Positions 45,535 through 58,899 of a stretch of DNA of 64,000 nucleotides are shown piece by piece (position 1 is the stretch's first letter; each line of letters opens with the position of its first letter). The stretch comes from Platycnemis pennipes (lineage: Eukaryota > Arthropoda > Insecta > Odonata > Platycnemididae). The stretch spans positions 88,865,470 to 88,929,469 of the forward strand of contig OW121848.1 in the NCBI GenBank assembly GCA_933228895.1, in the 5' to 3' direction. Below the pieces are notes generated by a model. That model was not told the DNA's origin. It searched no databases and worked only from the letters and a program-made list of their open reading frames with translations. A program made the translations under genes and the position numbers.

Positions 45535-48420
45535 TCCCAATCCCCTCATTCCACCCTGCCTTTTCCTGTTGATCCGATGAAACCGCCGTAAAATGCTTGG
45601 CGTTAATGTGCCAAAACACACTTGATTAAACAAAGAAGGAAAGTAGTTAACGAAGAATGTAGCGATTCTTTATGGTCGATTTCCAAATTAGCGTCGGCAG
45701 CGAATGAACCATCAAAATACTCCCACGCACTTCCTCCCTCCCTTTCGCTCTCTCCAGGACCCTCCCCTAAATGCATAAAACCATTTCCCCTTCCCGCTCC
45801 CACACTTTAAAGGGAACGTATTGGCTTGTCAAACCGAGACCGGCTCTCTCCCTCTCTCTGGATGCGTGCATCGATTCCGGAGGTACTTCTCATGCCCTCC
45901 AGATGGCAACAACTCCGAAAAAAAAGAGGAGAGTTTCCCCTTTAGATAGCGAGCGGCGAGGACCCCGAGAGGCGGCGGCGTCTTCGGGGACTCTTAACCA
46001 TTGTCGTGGAAGGGGGAGGGGCTAGGGAGAGATGGGGGCAGAGGGGGATGGGAGTGAGGGAAAAAAACGATCGTCGCACAAAAACGCATCCATTGCACGA
46101 GTTTCCCGTAAAAAATGACGAAAAATATGAATGTATGGAGGAAGAGAGAGAGAGAGAGGGATAGGAAGAGCAGAGAGGACGAGAGAAGGGGGAAAAATCT
46201 CATAACCTCGGTATCGGCTTCGAGTCAATTTCCCTTATCTTCCCTTTTCTTTTGGGGCCGCTTCCCTTATCTCCCATTCTCCATCACGCTGCTCCCTCTC
46301 CTTAGCCCCTCCCCCTTTCCGCCCCCGCGGTGCCTTCCTCGTCTTCTTATGCCCCACCCACGTGATCTTCCCACGTACCCTCGTGGCCTCCACCCTCGTC
46401 TCCCCCTCCCCGGCTCCTCTCCCCTGCGAGCGTTCCACAACTCTCTCTCTCTCTCTCCCCGTCCGTGCCCCTCCAACAACTCCCTCGCCACTTACGCGAG
46501 AGGGAGAGGGGGGAAAGGGTGCGTGGGGGAGAGGCCTCCTCGCGATCCGCCGCTCTCTCAATCCATTCCCCTCCCCCTCGCCCCGCATCGCTCCTCGACG
46601 GCGGATCGCGTTCCCCCGAAAAGCTACCCTCTCCGTCCGAGTCGCCAGAGAGCGGGGAGTGTACGCATGCCATTGCTTCTCCCCCTTACCGGTCTCACCC
46701 ATCTCTTCCTCCTCTCTCCCTCACCCCTTCCCCGCTCTCTCTCCTTTCCCTGTCTCCGTTCAGTTCCCTCTCTCCCCAAAACCTCGTCTTCTTGCTTCCG
46801 TAATAGGTACGACCCCTTGCGCCCATTCTCCCTCCCGACAACTTCGCCGCCACCCCCCTTCCACCCTCCCAGTCACTTTTCACGATTTATGTCCACCGTC
46901 GCACAATAGAAATTCCTTCCTTGTCCACCCTTCTTCCCTCTCCCGCGCTCTCCTCCTCCATCTCCCTCTCTCTCTCTCCGTCCATTCTCTCGCCCTTTCC
47001 TTCCTCTTCCAAGCCCTGCCCTCATTTCCTTCTCCCCATTCTTCATTCCTCTCCTCCTAATCTCCTCCTCTTTTATTTTTTTCGCATACATCTTTCTACC
47101 TTTCCTCCTCCGTCTCCCTTCCTTCTCCATTGCCATACTTTTCTCATGCGAATTAAACCATCCCACTTTGTTTCTTCTTTCTTTTTCTATCTCTCTTCTC
47201 TCAAACTTCTGCCACACTATTCTGTGTATTTTCTGTTCCCCCTTTCATTGTTCCACCGTTCCCTCAATTCTTATTCTGTCCATTTTATTTTCCCATCTTT
47301 TTTCTTTATTCATTTTCAAACGTCTCTCTTCATACCTTTCCTCTCCTAACTTCTAGTTTCATTTACATATTCCCTTCTCGCTTTCTCACTCACTTCCCTC
47401 TTCCTCTCCCCTGCCCTCCTTTCCCCAAAATGCCCTCCTTTTTAGGCGCGATCACCTCTGTGCTTGACTCCCACAGTGCGACTCGGGTCCACTCGACCGT
47501 AGTCACCCACTCGCCCCTCGCATCACCTCCGTCCCGTTGCAATCCTTCATCGTCCTCTCTCCCACGCCCCTCTCCGCCGCCACCCACTCCCGCCTCCTCC
47601 GCTTTAAACTCGTGCCCTCAACCCCACCCATCTCCTTGATCTGAGTCGGGCCTCCCAACATTTTACCCAAGCCCTCTTCCTTCCATTTGGCCACTTCTTC
47701 CTCGTGAGATTTTTTTACTCCATTCCCGTCTCGCTGTCCAAATCCACCTCCTGCTCCTCTCACCTCTCCTCTTCCTTCCCTCACTCACTATTTTCCCTCT
47801 TTCCCTCTCTCGTCGCTCTATATTCTTCCTCCATCAGAGGTCCTCCTCACCCCATCTTTACCCCTCCCTCTCTCTCTCCCTGCCTCTCTTCAGGAAATAA
47901 GGGCTTCCATGTCTCCCCCTGCTTCCTTAATGTCTCACTCTTCGTATCTGGCTCGCAACCAATTCTTCCTCCGCCTCCTCTACCTCCCTTCCGGTGTCCC
48001 CATCCGATGCCGGTCGCAAAACTCCAGGTCACCCGCCCGCCACTCCCGCTGCGTCGCTAATCTACCCCCGCTGTCATTTCTCCCCCTCACCGTCCTTCCA
48101 TTCCGCCTTGCAACACTCTCCCGCTCCGTCGTCTGTCTTTTTTTTCAGGAATCCGGACCCCCTGCGTGACTCGTGAACGATGTGGCTTTCACTGCTCGCA
48201 TGCACCTTTGAAAGGGATTGTTTACTCTTGGTATTCTGAAATGACCGCTCTACGGTGACTCGTTGAGGTCCCTCGCTCTTTCCGCCTCTTGAATGTCCAC
48301 CTTCAGTCGTGCTTCTTTCCTTCCCTTAATCTCTTTCCCTTTTGGTCTCTCCCTCTCTCTTTCTCTCTAGCAGCAAACATTCTATTCTCAAATTCCTTCT
48401 TCCTCTTTTCCAAGTTTATG
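45535..48420. other. Largest strand-asymmetric island
   Basis: C/T-rich to about 45850, a CpG-rich and then G/A-rich patch (about 45900-46200, with (GA)n at 46143-46158), then nearly continuous C/T-rich plus strand from about 46220 to 48180. That part includes (CT)n at 46441-46457 and is interrupted by a short G/A patch at 46498-46535. Frames of up to 264 codons (46115-46909) overlap in several phases and lack domains. It is about 2.9 kb in all, the longest such block here. Confidence 0.75.
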
Positions 48421-49239
48421 TATCATTTTAGATTTATAAAATGTGTTTGACTTTAACATTTATACACAGGCCCGGGGACTATTCACTATCCCAACGTTGC
48501 GCTGTAGCCCATTTAATTACCTTACACCTCAGTGCTAAATTCTCTAATTTCTTTTTCAAACTCAACGGGAGTGCATTTGAAATGAGTTCATTATAAATGA
48601 GATCATCTTTTTTCCTATTCATTATTCTATAATGCGTAGCGCATATGGCCCAAATTACTCTTTTACTTCTATGCTGGATGCATTAAACTACATATTAAAT
48701 ATTATCTCGCATGTTTTCGTTGAAATGGTTCCATTTAAATGTTTAGCAGTAACTTATAGCTACCTGTTAAATCACATATTTTCAATTGTATTAATATAGA
48801 ATATTCATCATTCTATCCTATCTCGTAAAAATTATTCGGCATAATATTACTGCGGAAAATACGCTTCTTTGTCATGTATTTTGGTATGCTACATTCTCCT
48901 TTTCTGAAAGAAAGATCCATTCGGGAAGTTAATTATAACGTCTCAGCAAGTAATAGCTATGGCATCAGAGAAATATTCTTTGATTTTGGTTTGTACCTAT
49001 GCATTGACTATCTCAGCGCGTAAAGTACCCTATCCCAAACTCTCGGAAATGAAATACTATTTTCAGCTCTAATTTAGTCCTTTTCATGTGATGGCCAAGT
49101 AGAGCTCTGCACAAATTGGAAACCAACTTGAAGAATAATGCATCTACTTAAACTCCTGCATGTAGGTACAATTGATTTTTCAGTACACGTGGAATCAGAT
49201 TTTATGTTTAAATCATTGTGTCTTACTTTTAAACTCTTT
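48421..49239. other. AT-rich DNA, no gene seen
   Basis: Nothing recognised. Confidence 0.5.
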
Positions 49240-50135
49240 ACAGTCCCTCCTTACCATCATCTTTCCCTCGCAATTTCTATCATCTCCTTTACCATCCGCT
49301 CCGTAGTTCTCATTCTTTACTTTCACCCCGCGTGACCCCGATGCCTCAACCACTCCCACAAGCCCTCCTTCACGCACTTTTACTTTCGCTTCCGTCACAC
49401 CATCCCCACCCTTTATTTCCTCGCGGTGCCGCAACTCTAAATAATTCCCCGCCCCCTCCACACCAACCTCCTCCCACTTCACCCCACCACCCCGACATCA
49501 CATCCTGCCCCGTCCCCACACACATCCACCCGGACGGATTTCTCAGTCGCTCGTGATGGATGGCAGTCTGAGTGAGGGCGAGGAGGAGGAGGTGAGCGGC
49601 GGCGGCAAGTCTTTCCCCCTTCTTCCAGCCATCATCCTTTTTTTCCCGGGGCATCGGTGGAGTGAGGGCGGAGAGGAATTTTTGGGTGGCGTTGTTTTGG
49701 TGGAGGACGAGGGAGAGGGGATTGAGGGGGGCGGGATGGAGGAGATGGATCGAGGAAGCGTGAGGGTTGGTGAAGGAGCGGGAGACGGAGGAGGATGAGT
49801 GTTGCGGGGAGGGAAAAGGGTTCAAAAGATGTGGGATGTGAGGGTTTCATCGGAGGGGGAAAGTAAGGCAGGGGGTTCGGGTAGTATCCTATTGACGTCC
49901 TTGGCACGCGTGCTCCTGGTCCTCATCCTGAGCACGCAGCGGGCGGTAGGGGTTGTGGGCAAACGATGTCTCCCGCAGCTCGCCCGCCTGGGTGGGCGTC
50001 ACCCAGTCACCTTTTCTTCACCTCTTCCGATATTCCACCACATACCCCCTCTTCGACTCCATTCCTCGTTCACCCGTCATCTGCACAGTCCCTGTTCGAA
50101 TTGCACTCTCGCACCGAATTTATTTCTGACATTTT
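49240..50135. other. Strand-asymmetric island, CT - GA - CT
   Basis: C/T-rich 49240-49552, G/A-rich from 49556 to about 49870, then C/T-leaning to about 50135. The first switch happens within about 10 bp around 49552. Overlapping frames of up to 151 codons have no motif. Confidence 0.72.
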
Positions 50136-50739
50136 GTTTCCCGCATTCTCCATATTATTTCGCACTTATAATTATGTAGAATATTTTCATTTACTGCTAT
50201 ATTGTGATCACGGAATCTCTGCGTGTAATAGCTCGATGGATCGACTCCGACCACAACGCACGCACCCAGCCCAAACCAACACATTAAGAAATATTTGACG
50301 ATATTTTAAATAGAAACTCATATCTATACATTGACATTAATTTGGAGTTTTTAATAATAAAATTAAGATTTTTAAATTTATATATTTCGTATATTTTACT
50401 TTTTTTTAGGATAATCAACTCGTTTTCAGTTAATCAGTGCAGCCTAATGTTGTTCCTTGAAATGATTGCAGATGAATTTGCTATCTAACCAGCCACACTT
50501 ATGTTTTTAAAATATCTACTAAAAAAATATTTTTATTCATTTGATATTATCCTGATTTTTGTTCCTATTTTAACATACGTTTAACGGGTAAGAGGGGGTA
50601 GATTTTGTGGGGTCGACATTTTGTTAGATTTTGTTTAAATTTTTTAGTATTTTTAGCTTTTAATTTGAAATCGTTTTCGTCCACTGAATAAATAATTTAT
50701 TTTTAGATTGTTTACGAAACAATTGTTACGCGGCCCCTG
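50136..50739. other. AT-rich DNA, no gene seen
   Basis: Nothing recognised. Confidence 0.5.
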
Positions 50740-51290
50740 GTCAATCCTCATTACTCCACTTCTTCCGTCAACGTTGATCCCGCTTCACTTCCTTCGCCCT
50801 ATTCTTACCTTTTTCCCCAAGCCCTAAAAGTTTCCCATCGGCCTGGCATTCATTCTACTTCATTTTCATCCACTCCCTTCCTCCTCCCCCAAACCCCGGC
50901 CTCTACCCGCAATCCCCTTCCCACCCTATAACGTTCACTTACCCACGCCCCTTGTATCGTGCCCTGGCTCTCGCGTGCATGCCAGCAGCCTGTCGCCGTG
51001 TTGGAGCGAATTTCACCTAATGGTTTCTCCACTTCTCCGCTCGTTCTCTTCCCTTCCTTTCTCCTTCTTCATCAACCCCACTGCCCCCAACCCAGGTTAA
51101 ACCCTCCCCTCTCCCTCTACCACGTAAAGAGTTGGAAGGGCTGGGGGAGAATGGGAAGGGGTTGGATTCGATGGGGAGAAAAGGGCGAGGTGCCTGCCTT
51201 TTAAAAGTCGTTCTGCTCGATTTCCTCCCAATCCTCCAGTTTTCCATAATTCATTTCGGTGGGGAGGGAAAAAATTGGACGGGAATTATC
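50740..51290. other. Strand-asymmetric island, CT - GA
   Basis: C/T-rich to about 51120, then G/A-rich to about 51290, then AT-rich DNA resumes. Confidence 0.65.
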
Positions 51291-54200
51291 GGATGTTTTG
51301 AATGTTTTCGGGTTTCGCTTGTCCCAGTCTCGATGTGCATTGTTTTACCTTTTTAAGTTTCTGGTCGATTTCGGTCCCTCTAACTTTTTTTCCAAAGAGG
51401 TAGGGGGAAGGAGAAAGCTAATATTATTATATTTAATTGTAGGATGAAGTCCCACCCACACAGAGAATGGAGGCTTCAGAAAATAGTGTTTCTCACTTTT
51501 GCTCTATAAATTAGAGAAGAAAAGGGGAATTAAGGAAAATGTTTTCGATTAACTTGGTTATTTTTCTTCAACACTTGGAATCTTTCTGACCTCCGTTCAA
51601 GTGCTATCACACAAATTCCGCCGAGTCTTAATTACGAGAAACATAATCGCCCAAGCCATCAAAGCATGTGGATTTTTTTCGATACCCAGGTTGTAAATGT
51701 ATAATATTATTATTTACGCCTATATTTTCAGTTAAGAATAATGTACTTTATACAATATGCTCCTTGTAATTGTTTTTTAGAGTGAAAATCGGTTTTAAGC
51801 CATGGTTACAGTCATTACCAACAGAGTTAAAATTTTAAGCTTGTATGGTATTAAAGATAGCGCTTGCAATGCAATTTATTTACCTTAGCTATATTTACCA
51901 TTCAAATAGCCTAACATCCGAAGCACAAGCTAAAATTGAGGTCTCTGTGATCAAGCAAAGAGTCAAGCTTATGTGGCCACAGTAAGCGCCATCTATTATT
52001 TGCATAAGTTAACTGCTGTACTTTGAAAATGGCCAGAACCTAACAGCTCTATCTAAACTCTCTGGTGAACTATACATAATATTCGATTAATTATATTTGT
52101 TTTGTATTGAAAAAGTGCTAAAATATGGCTTCTGTGGAATCATATTCATTTGAGGAATTTGATAAAATTAAGGAATTATTATTTTATCAGCCTAGTGCCT
52201 GCCAGTTATTAACAAAAGGATGAAATATTATTATTCTCGGAATTCTTCCACATAACACCGTTGTCTTTAAACCCTAATTTAAAAGTACGACATGCTTTAG
52301 TTGTGGAGCTGTTAAAGAAGTTGAGTGAATGACATTCTTTTTCAAGGCCAAATATATATTCTATTCTACCATTCTATCGTCTATTATCATGGCATAATAT
52401 ATTTTAGGTTATTTCCTTCTGTTATGGGTACTTCAAGTTTTCGAGTGAATCGATTCACCTGAGCTAGGGTCTCAAGAAGAATAGAATATAACTTTTGAAA
52501 TGACTCTAGTGTTTCATCTGAGCCCTGCGACCCTTTCATCTTCTGAGAGTTATGGAAATGCTGCAGAAAAGAATAAGCTACTGCAATATGGAGCCATCAG
52601 CAAGAGAGGTAAGTAACCGTGTGTCCATCTAGTTGAAAATTTCTTCTGCACGATAAGGCACTCCTCACAGGTGGTATCGGATTCCTAATCGAGCCATTGT
52701 GACCCGTTGCAACCCCTTAGCCATTACCCAGTAATAATCCGTAAAATGTTGCCCAAACACCACCCATCGATTATCTGGCGCAAGGGATAGCTCTCCAGGG
52801 GAGCGGTGAGTTCGACGTTTTAAAGTGGATGGGCGACAGTAATCCATCCTTGGCAGTGAATGACTCCCGTGGACGTGTTCACCCACATTTACATGGAATC
52901 CCGTGAGGGGATGGAAGCGGTTGATTAGCTCCGACCATTAGCGGAATGGGAAAGAGTGGAGGCGGGGAAAGGGAGAAAAACGTTGGAACAAAGAAGTAAT
53001 TGGATGGGAAAGGGAACAAACCACTACGAAATCAGGAGACGCATTGACCGTTGACCACGCACTTGCTATGTGCAATCGATACGAAAATGTTAACGACGGA
53101 TTCTCTACGCATCGTAAAGGTTTTTGTTCAAGAAAGGACTTTATAGGCATTGTAGGTGCACAGTATAGATTTCGATCCTGTCTGTTATATCTATTCAATT
53201 TTACGTGATGATTCGTATTATCTGGTTTATAAATCTTTTCCCAATGAACGAAAGCTGTCTGGGATACGCTTTGCTATCATTAGTCCTCCGAACTCATGAA
53301 CAAAAGACCCTATTTATAAAACATCAGCTAGTAATCAATCAGCAGCTACAGGCACAATGAGTTGATTGAATCCATTAGTTTAGGATTTTTTTCCTCCATG
53401 GAGGCATATCATGATATAACAAACGCAATGATTGAATTCTTTGTTTTATATGAAAAAAAAACATTTACTTCCAGTAATTATTTCTCTTTACTTTCTCTTT
53501 GCATCTCTAAAATTTGATTTCGAGAATAATGTTTTAAAGGCCTGTATTTTTTTAACATTTGGATCAATTGGTGGGGACTATGTTATTTTTATGCATTTTG
53601 GCTAAGTAATTTATTTATGCTATGGAAGTAAGACACGACTAAGGTACTATAGGCTATTATCGACTTGTATTGTATTGTCGAATAATTTGGAAGCCGTGAA
53701 GAACAACTTAGGTTATATATTTTTAATTTTTTGTTTCTTTAATTTTATTATTTTCATTCAGTTCCTGCTCTTGCACGTAAATTCGTTGCGAAAAAATTAT
53801 ATAGCTGAATGTTTTTTTTTTTTTTTACTCTTTAAAATTGAGCAATCTGTAATGCATTTACCACATCTGAGTTCCTTCCTTTAGATATTGAAAAACTGCA
53901 TTAAGTTGCGTTACGTATCAACTAAATGATTACATACTATTGATCAAAATATAAAACTACAATAAATATGAACAGCCCAGTCACTGAAGGCCCACATTGT
54001 CAGTTAAGCAGGCATCTTTGTGCTGGTTGAATGGTGAATTAATACCAGGTTGTTTTAAACTTCAAGTCTTCGGTAAAAGAAGAAAGTTTCAGTTTATACA
54101 TGCTTAATTATGCACCATTTTTATGGCATTTGTAATTTTCTCCCTTATTTCCAAAATCACGGAAGCAATCTGCTGCCATTGATAAGCTAAGCTTACCAGT

Positions 54201-55563
54201 AAGATCTCTTTTTTTTCGTAATTATAAACGAAAATGAAAAAAAAACGCCTTGCTCAATGCCAACCACGAAGGTTCGTACAAATAATGGTGAAAGCTGCGT
54301 CTTTGACTCGTAGTTTGATGCACCACAATTTTCCGCTTTTTTTCGTAATCGCTATTGATGTAGAAGTGTGTTTTGTGTCAAATAGCAGAAAATAAGCTCA
54401 TGGAAATGATATGTTAATGTGAATTATGCGGAAATGTTGTAGAAATTTATCGAGGAAGATAATGCGTTATCATAGTGTCTTTATTCAAGGAGCTCTCCAA
54501 TCAACTCCATGAGTATACCAGTGGAAATAACATATCTTGGGTGCTTTTTTCGAACATATAATCGTGCTATTGAACAAAATGAAGTCATTTCTACTCTACA
54601 AAATATTTTACTGGTAAAAACATTTGAATTATTTGCATCAATATCAAATCATTTTATTCTAGAGCATTACGCTAGAGTTAAAACGCTGGACAGAAAAAAT
54701 ATTTTGTGAATAAATCTTGCTATTTTCATTTTCTTCCAAAGTAATCAACTAGCCTTGGCACTGTAATTTTTACCCGGGTAGTCTCACTAGCAGTTTGCAA
54801 CCGACGCACCTATAAATTTTGTTAACGTATACGTTATACTGTAATTTTATCCTGGGAAAGGAATAGATGGCAAAAAGTTAAAGGTGTAGTGCCAATTGTG
54901 CAATTTCAATTTAAAATCTCACTGATGGTATGCATCAATAACATTAATTTTATAATTTGCTTATTGTTAGTGAAATATCATTTTCTTTTTGCCATTAGTT
55001 TCATTTTGCCACTTACAATTCTAAACCCTGAAGGTTTTCATGAGTCTTTGGATGACAGATAGTAATTAAAACTCTCGAGTTATATTATTTATCAGACGTA
55101 AACTTACAGCTCTGGATTTAAGAAAAACCCATAACAACTATGAGAAAATCTTTGTTAAATCTATGTTATGGTGGTGGATACCTCAATGTTCATGTAAAGA
55201 GCTCCTTTTTAAGTCTAAAGATTATCCTCACTCTAATTTTTGAGAGGTGGTCTTTTCCTGTGAGAAGCTGAAACTCCCCTCCACATGTGATTACCATTGC
55301 AAGAGGCTGTGAACTTTAAAAGAAATTGGAAACTGCATTCTTTTGCTGCCAGATAATGCTGCATTACAACCTATTTTCCTTTTTTCTCCGTATCCCTCAT
55401 CTTTGCCAATTGTCACAAGAAAAAGCATGTGCAGCATGTTGCATGATGCATGTGATAACAACCTATAATCCCCTTCTTATTATGTAGATACTAACATCTA
55501 GCTGCATGTGACCCTATTATTTGGCATGTCTCCATTAAATATCCTAGTTGCATGTCAATAGTT
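51291..55563. other. Long AT-rich stretch, no gene seen
   Basis: More than 4 kb of AT-rich DNA. Visible small structures are a 15-T run (53812-53826) and a 12-bp palindrome AACGTATACGTT (54824-54835). A GC-balanced part (52650-52980) has a 73-codon minus-strand frame without any recognised domain. No repeat family recognised. Confidence 0.45.
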
Positions 55564-55636
55564 CAAGTTTGGTGATCTTCACCCCCTGCCACACACCCTC
55601 GTGGTGGCTCGCAGGGTATTACGTAGATGTAGTGTA
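55564..55636 (+). repeat. LINE 3' terminal hairpin, copy 3
   Basis: GGTGA-TCT-TCACC forms the first stem (55571-55583). CCCTGCCACACACC and GGTGGCTCGCAGGG form the second (55584-55616). ACGTAGATGTAG forms the tail. No reverse transcriptase sequence was found upstream, so this is either a severely 5'-truncated insertion or a SINE-like user of the same tail. Confidence 0.8.
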
Positions 55637-56744
55637 CAGTGTAGAATTTGACTGCTCTGAAAACATGATCCAAAGTCAACTTGAATTACTTGCAATATAC
55701 TTTTAGTATTTAAATTCATTAATGACACGTATCTCGGCTATACCATCAGTCGATAAATTATTTGAATCCATTTTTCAGATAACCGTTTTGATAGTTAATA
55801 CCATTTTACTGAAAAAATAATCCCAAAATCCAAAGGAAATGTTATGACCGCGATGAGATGCCAACCGAGATCGTTCCACATTTAGTTAAATATATCTCTT
55901 TTAAGGATTGATTCAGGATTGAAACAAATAGTCTTCTCCGATGAGAAGCACTAGAAATGCCCGCCACATTGAAGCCATATTGTTATTTTGGATACTCTTT
56001 CAGAAACAAAGCAGTGTTTACCATTAACCACCCTGTCACTAATGAACTCTAAAAATTTAAATTAATGTAACCACCACCCCTCCATTATCAATTTAGTCGG
56101 TGGACAGAATAGAAGAAACAGGTGGAAGTACTATTAACTTTGAATGCATTAAGAACCAAGTAGTCCTTAGGTCGTGGCGATTTACGGCATGATGGTTTGC
56201 AGCTCATAAGAGCTCGCGCTTCGTTACATAAATTTAAAAAAAGAATTATATCCGCTTTGTATTCCTGCGGATATTCATAAAATAACCCTTTGATGGAAAT
56301 GAAGTTCGATTTAATTACGCCGCCGATTTGAGCAACATATTAAAGCTACAATTTGCGGGTATCCCGAGCTGCAACGCCCATTGATATGCCGCTTCGCATT
56401 TTCGCTTCGCCTCGGTAACAAAGTAAATTTTGGAGAGGCATCACTTCCGTGACGACCGCTACACATACAAATGTTCGTAATGTGTCAGCGATATTTATCG
56501 CCCTTCCCCCTTCTTCCTCCCGTTTGAAAAAAAAACTGTGCCAGAAATATGAGCAGCATCCGAAAGAGATGGAGAAATTCATTCATCGATTGCCAACAGC
56601 CGTCAGCTCGCCTTTAACGGAAACAAAAATGAAAATCCCGTAACTGGGCGATTCATGTCTGCTTAAAAGATCGTTTCACTCCGGAAGTTGTATGGTTTTT
56701 GTTTCCTTTTTTTGCTTGTGTTTTGTTTTTATGGTTTTTTCAGG
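55637..56744. other. AT-rich DNA, no gene seen
   Basis: Nothing recognised; CpG-containing but unremarkable near 56380-56480. Confidence 0.45.
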
Positions 56745-58180
56745 GTCCGATGCGTGACAAAGGGGTCGTGACTCTTGTGTCACTCCTGACGAAACTCCTC
56801 CGTCCCCCTCGACCGTGAAAGGGGGTGCAAAATAAAAAGAAAATGAATGAAAAGGGGACGATAGCGAGGGAATGAGAGGGAGAGAGGAATGGAAGTGGTG
56901 TGAGAGATTGGTGATTTTGTGAGGGGGGGAAAGGTCGAGGCGGAGGGGGTGAGAGAGGGAGAGATGGCAGGGAGGAGGGACAGCGGGGTGGGCCTTTCGG
57001 GAAGGGGAGGAGGCTAGAGGTGGCAACAGAGAAGGGTTGGAGGGAAAGAATGTCGCTGTGTGCGTGTGTGAGAGAGAGGAGATTGGGATTTTTTGGGCAA
57101 AAGAGGTTTAGAATGCGGAATGGCGAGAGGGTAGAATCGGTGAGCGGGGGTGGGACGGACGGAGTGGGTTTTTGGGGATGATATGGGGGGGCAGGGGCGT
57201 GCACAGACCAGACGAACGGGATGTGGAGGGGGCAAAAAGGGAATAGGGAGGGTGTGAGAGAGGAAGCCATTGCGTGGTCCCTAAACTGCCTCTCTGGATT
57301 TTTGGAGGGTCGAAGGGGGGCGAGGTTTTAAGGGCTGCGGAGGCCAGGAGGTGGTCATGTGTGTTTGTGTGCGTGTGCGTTCGCGTGTGTACGAGTGTGG
57401 GGTGGATTGGGAGCGCGGCGGTGTCGGGGGCGGAATGGGGTTCGAGCATGTGTGTTTGTGTGAGCGTGTGGGTGCGTGTGCTTCGGGAGGTAGGGGTGGT
57501 GTATTGGTCGGGAGTCGGCGGTTTTCGAGTGGGTGGGGAAATGGTCGTGCTTTCGGGTAGGAAATCGGGGGACGGGGGTGGGAATCGCCTGTTTCGGCAG
57601 CCCAGTGATGGATACGGGAGCTGTTTCCTACGTTCTCACGGATTCTCGCATCTCCATTGCCGACTGAGCCTCCTCTAAATCCCGTGCTCCCCAAAACGTC
57701 CTCCCCCCCTCTGAGCCCCACGCCCGAACCCCATACTCCCTCCCCTCGTAACCCTTCGCTCAAAACTCCTCTCCTCGCAGAACCCTCGCACCCAGTGTCG
57801 TCGTCTCTTGCTTTCCTTCCCTCGCACGGCAATCGCCACACATCACTTCCCTCCTTTTCTCCCCCTCCGCGATGTTTCTCCCTCCTTTTCAATCTCTTCT
57901 CTTTCTCTCCTCACCTGCTATCGCTCCACTCTTTATATCCTCCTCCTATCACCATCCCTCGGTCCATCTTCCTTCTGTTTTCTGTCGATCCCCTCTACTG
58001 AACAAAGCGTTCGTGTCTTCCTCATTTCCATTCTTCCTCCCGGTTCCACCAATATTATTTTATTTCCTCTCTCACTCCCTTTCTCCGTCTCCCCCCGTCG
58101 CCTTTTCTTCATCTTGCCATTCTACTGAATGGTTGCCTCCCGGGTTTGTCCCGAGAACGTCTCTTTCTTAACGTATTTTT
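56745..58180. other. Strand-asymmetric island, GA - CT
   Basis: G/A- and G/T-rich from about 56745 to 57610, including a TG-rich part (57355-57480), then C/T-rich from about 57660 to 58180. The switch takes less than 60 bp. Frames of up to 203 codons (57281-57892, minus) span the switch and show no domain. Confidence 0.75.
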
Positions 58181-58899
58181 CGTCCAACCTTTCTTCTGTC
58201 GCATCCCTCTATTTTTTTATTCGAAAATTTATTCTTTGTTTTCTCCATCGGCGCAGCCGTTTCTTTTGGAAAACGATTTTTCTTTAGCCCAAATATTTGG
58301 CTTTATTAGCTTTTGAGTACCGCTCTTCCCTCAAAAGAGTTTGGCACTAGTTTTATCCATTACTTTTGAATTAAGGAATCATACATTTCATTGTTGAATA
58401 GACGTATTGTAGAATCAATTGTCTTACTCCGAATATAATAACAAGACTAATTATTTTTCTAGTTTTCAGTCTGCCTGAACTAGAGCAAAATAGGTAAATT
58501 CTAGGAAAAAAATTTGGTTAGAATGCCTTTAGAAAGCAAATAACTTATATGCAACCTTCTGTCGTTTTCCTCTTTTGTGTTTCATATTCATGCCAACGTC
58601 CAAATTGACATGTGAATATGCAAACTTCAGTTGTTCATGCCCTTTATTTCCATTACTCTCCACATTCATGTTCAAAGCAGGTTCAACCCACTGCTTTTTC
58701 ACATCTATGATTGCATTTGTAATGCACGCCTAGTCCCCAATCACAACTTCCATTTGCTAATGTGCCATCAAGTATACTGGAGCTTTTCTGCCACTATCCC
58801 TCATCCATTTTTTCGTCCTTGCCATCTTACTTCTTAGACTTTCCTCGATTTATTCCGTACTTTCATCTCCTTAGGAGATGAGAGTCTAGATATTTTATC
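58181..58899. other. AT-rich DNA, no gene seen
   Basis: Nothing recognised. Confidence 0.5.

Noticed and set aside
46115..47349. Several overlapping frames of 100-264 codons
   Set aside because: Same composition artefact; multiple phases are open at once, which a real gene would not require.
52665..52886. 73-codon minus-strand frame in GC-balanced DNA
   Set aside because: No motif, no splice context, length within chance expectation.
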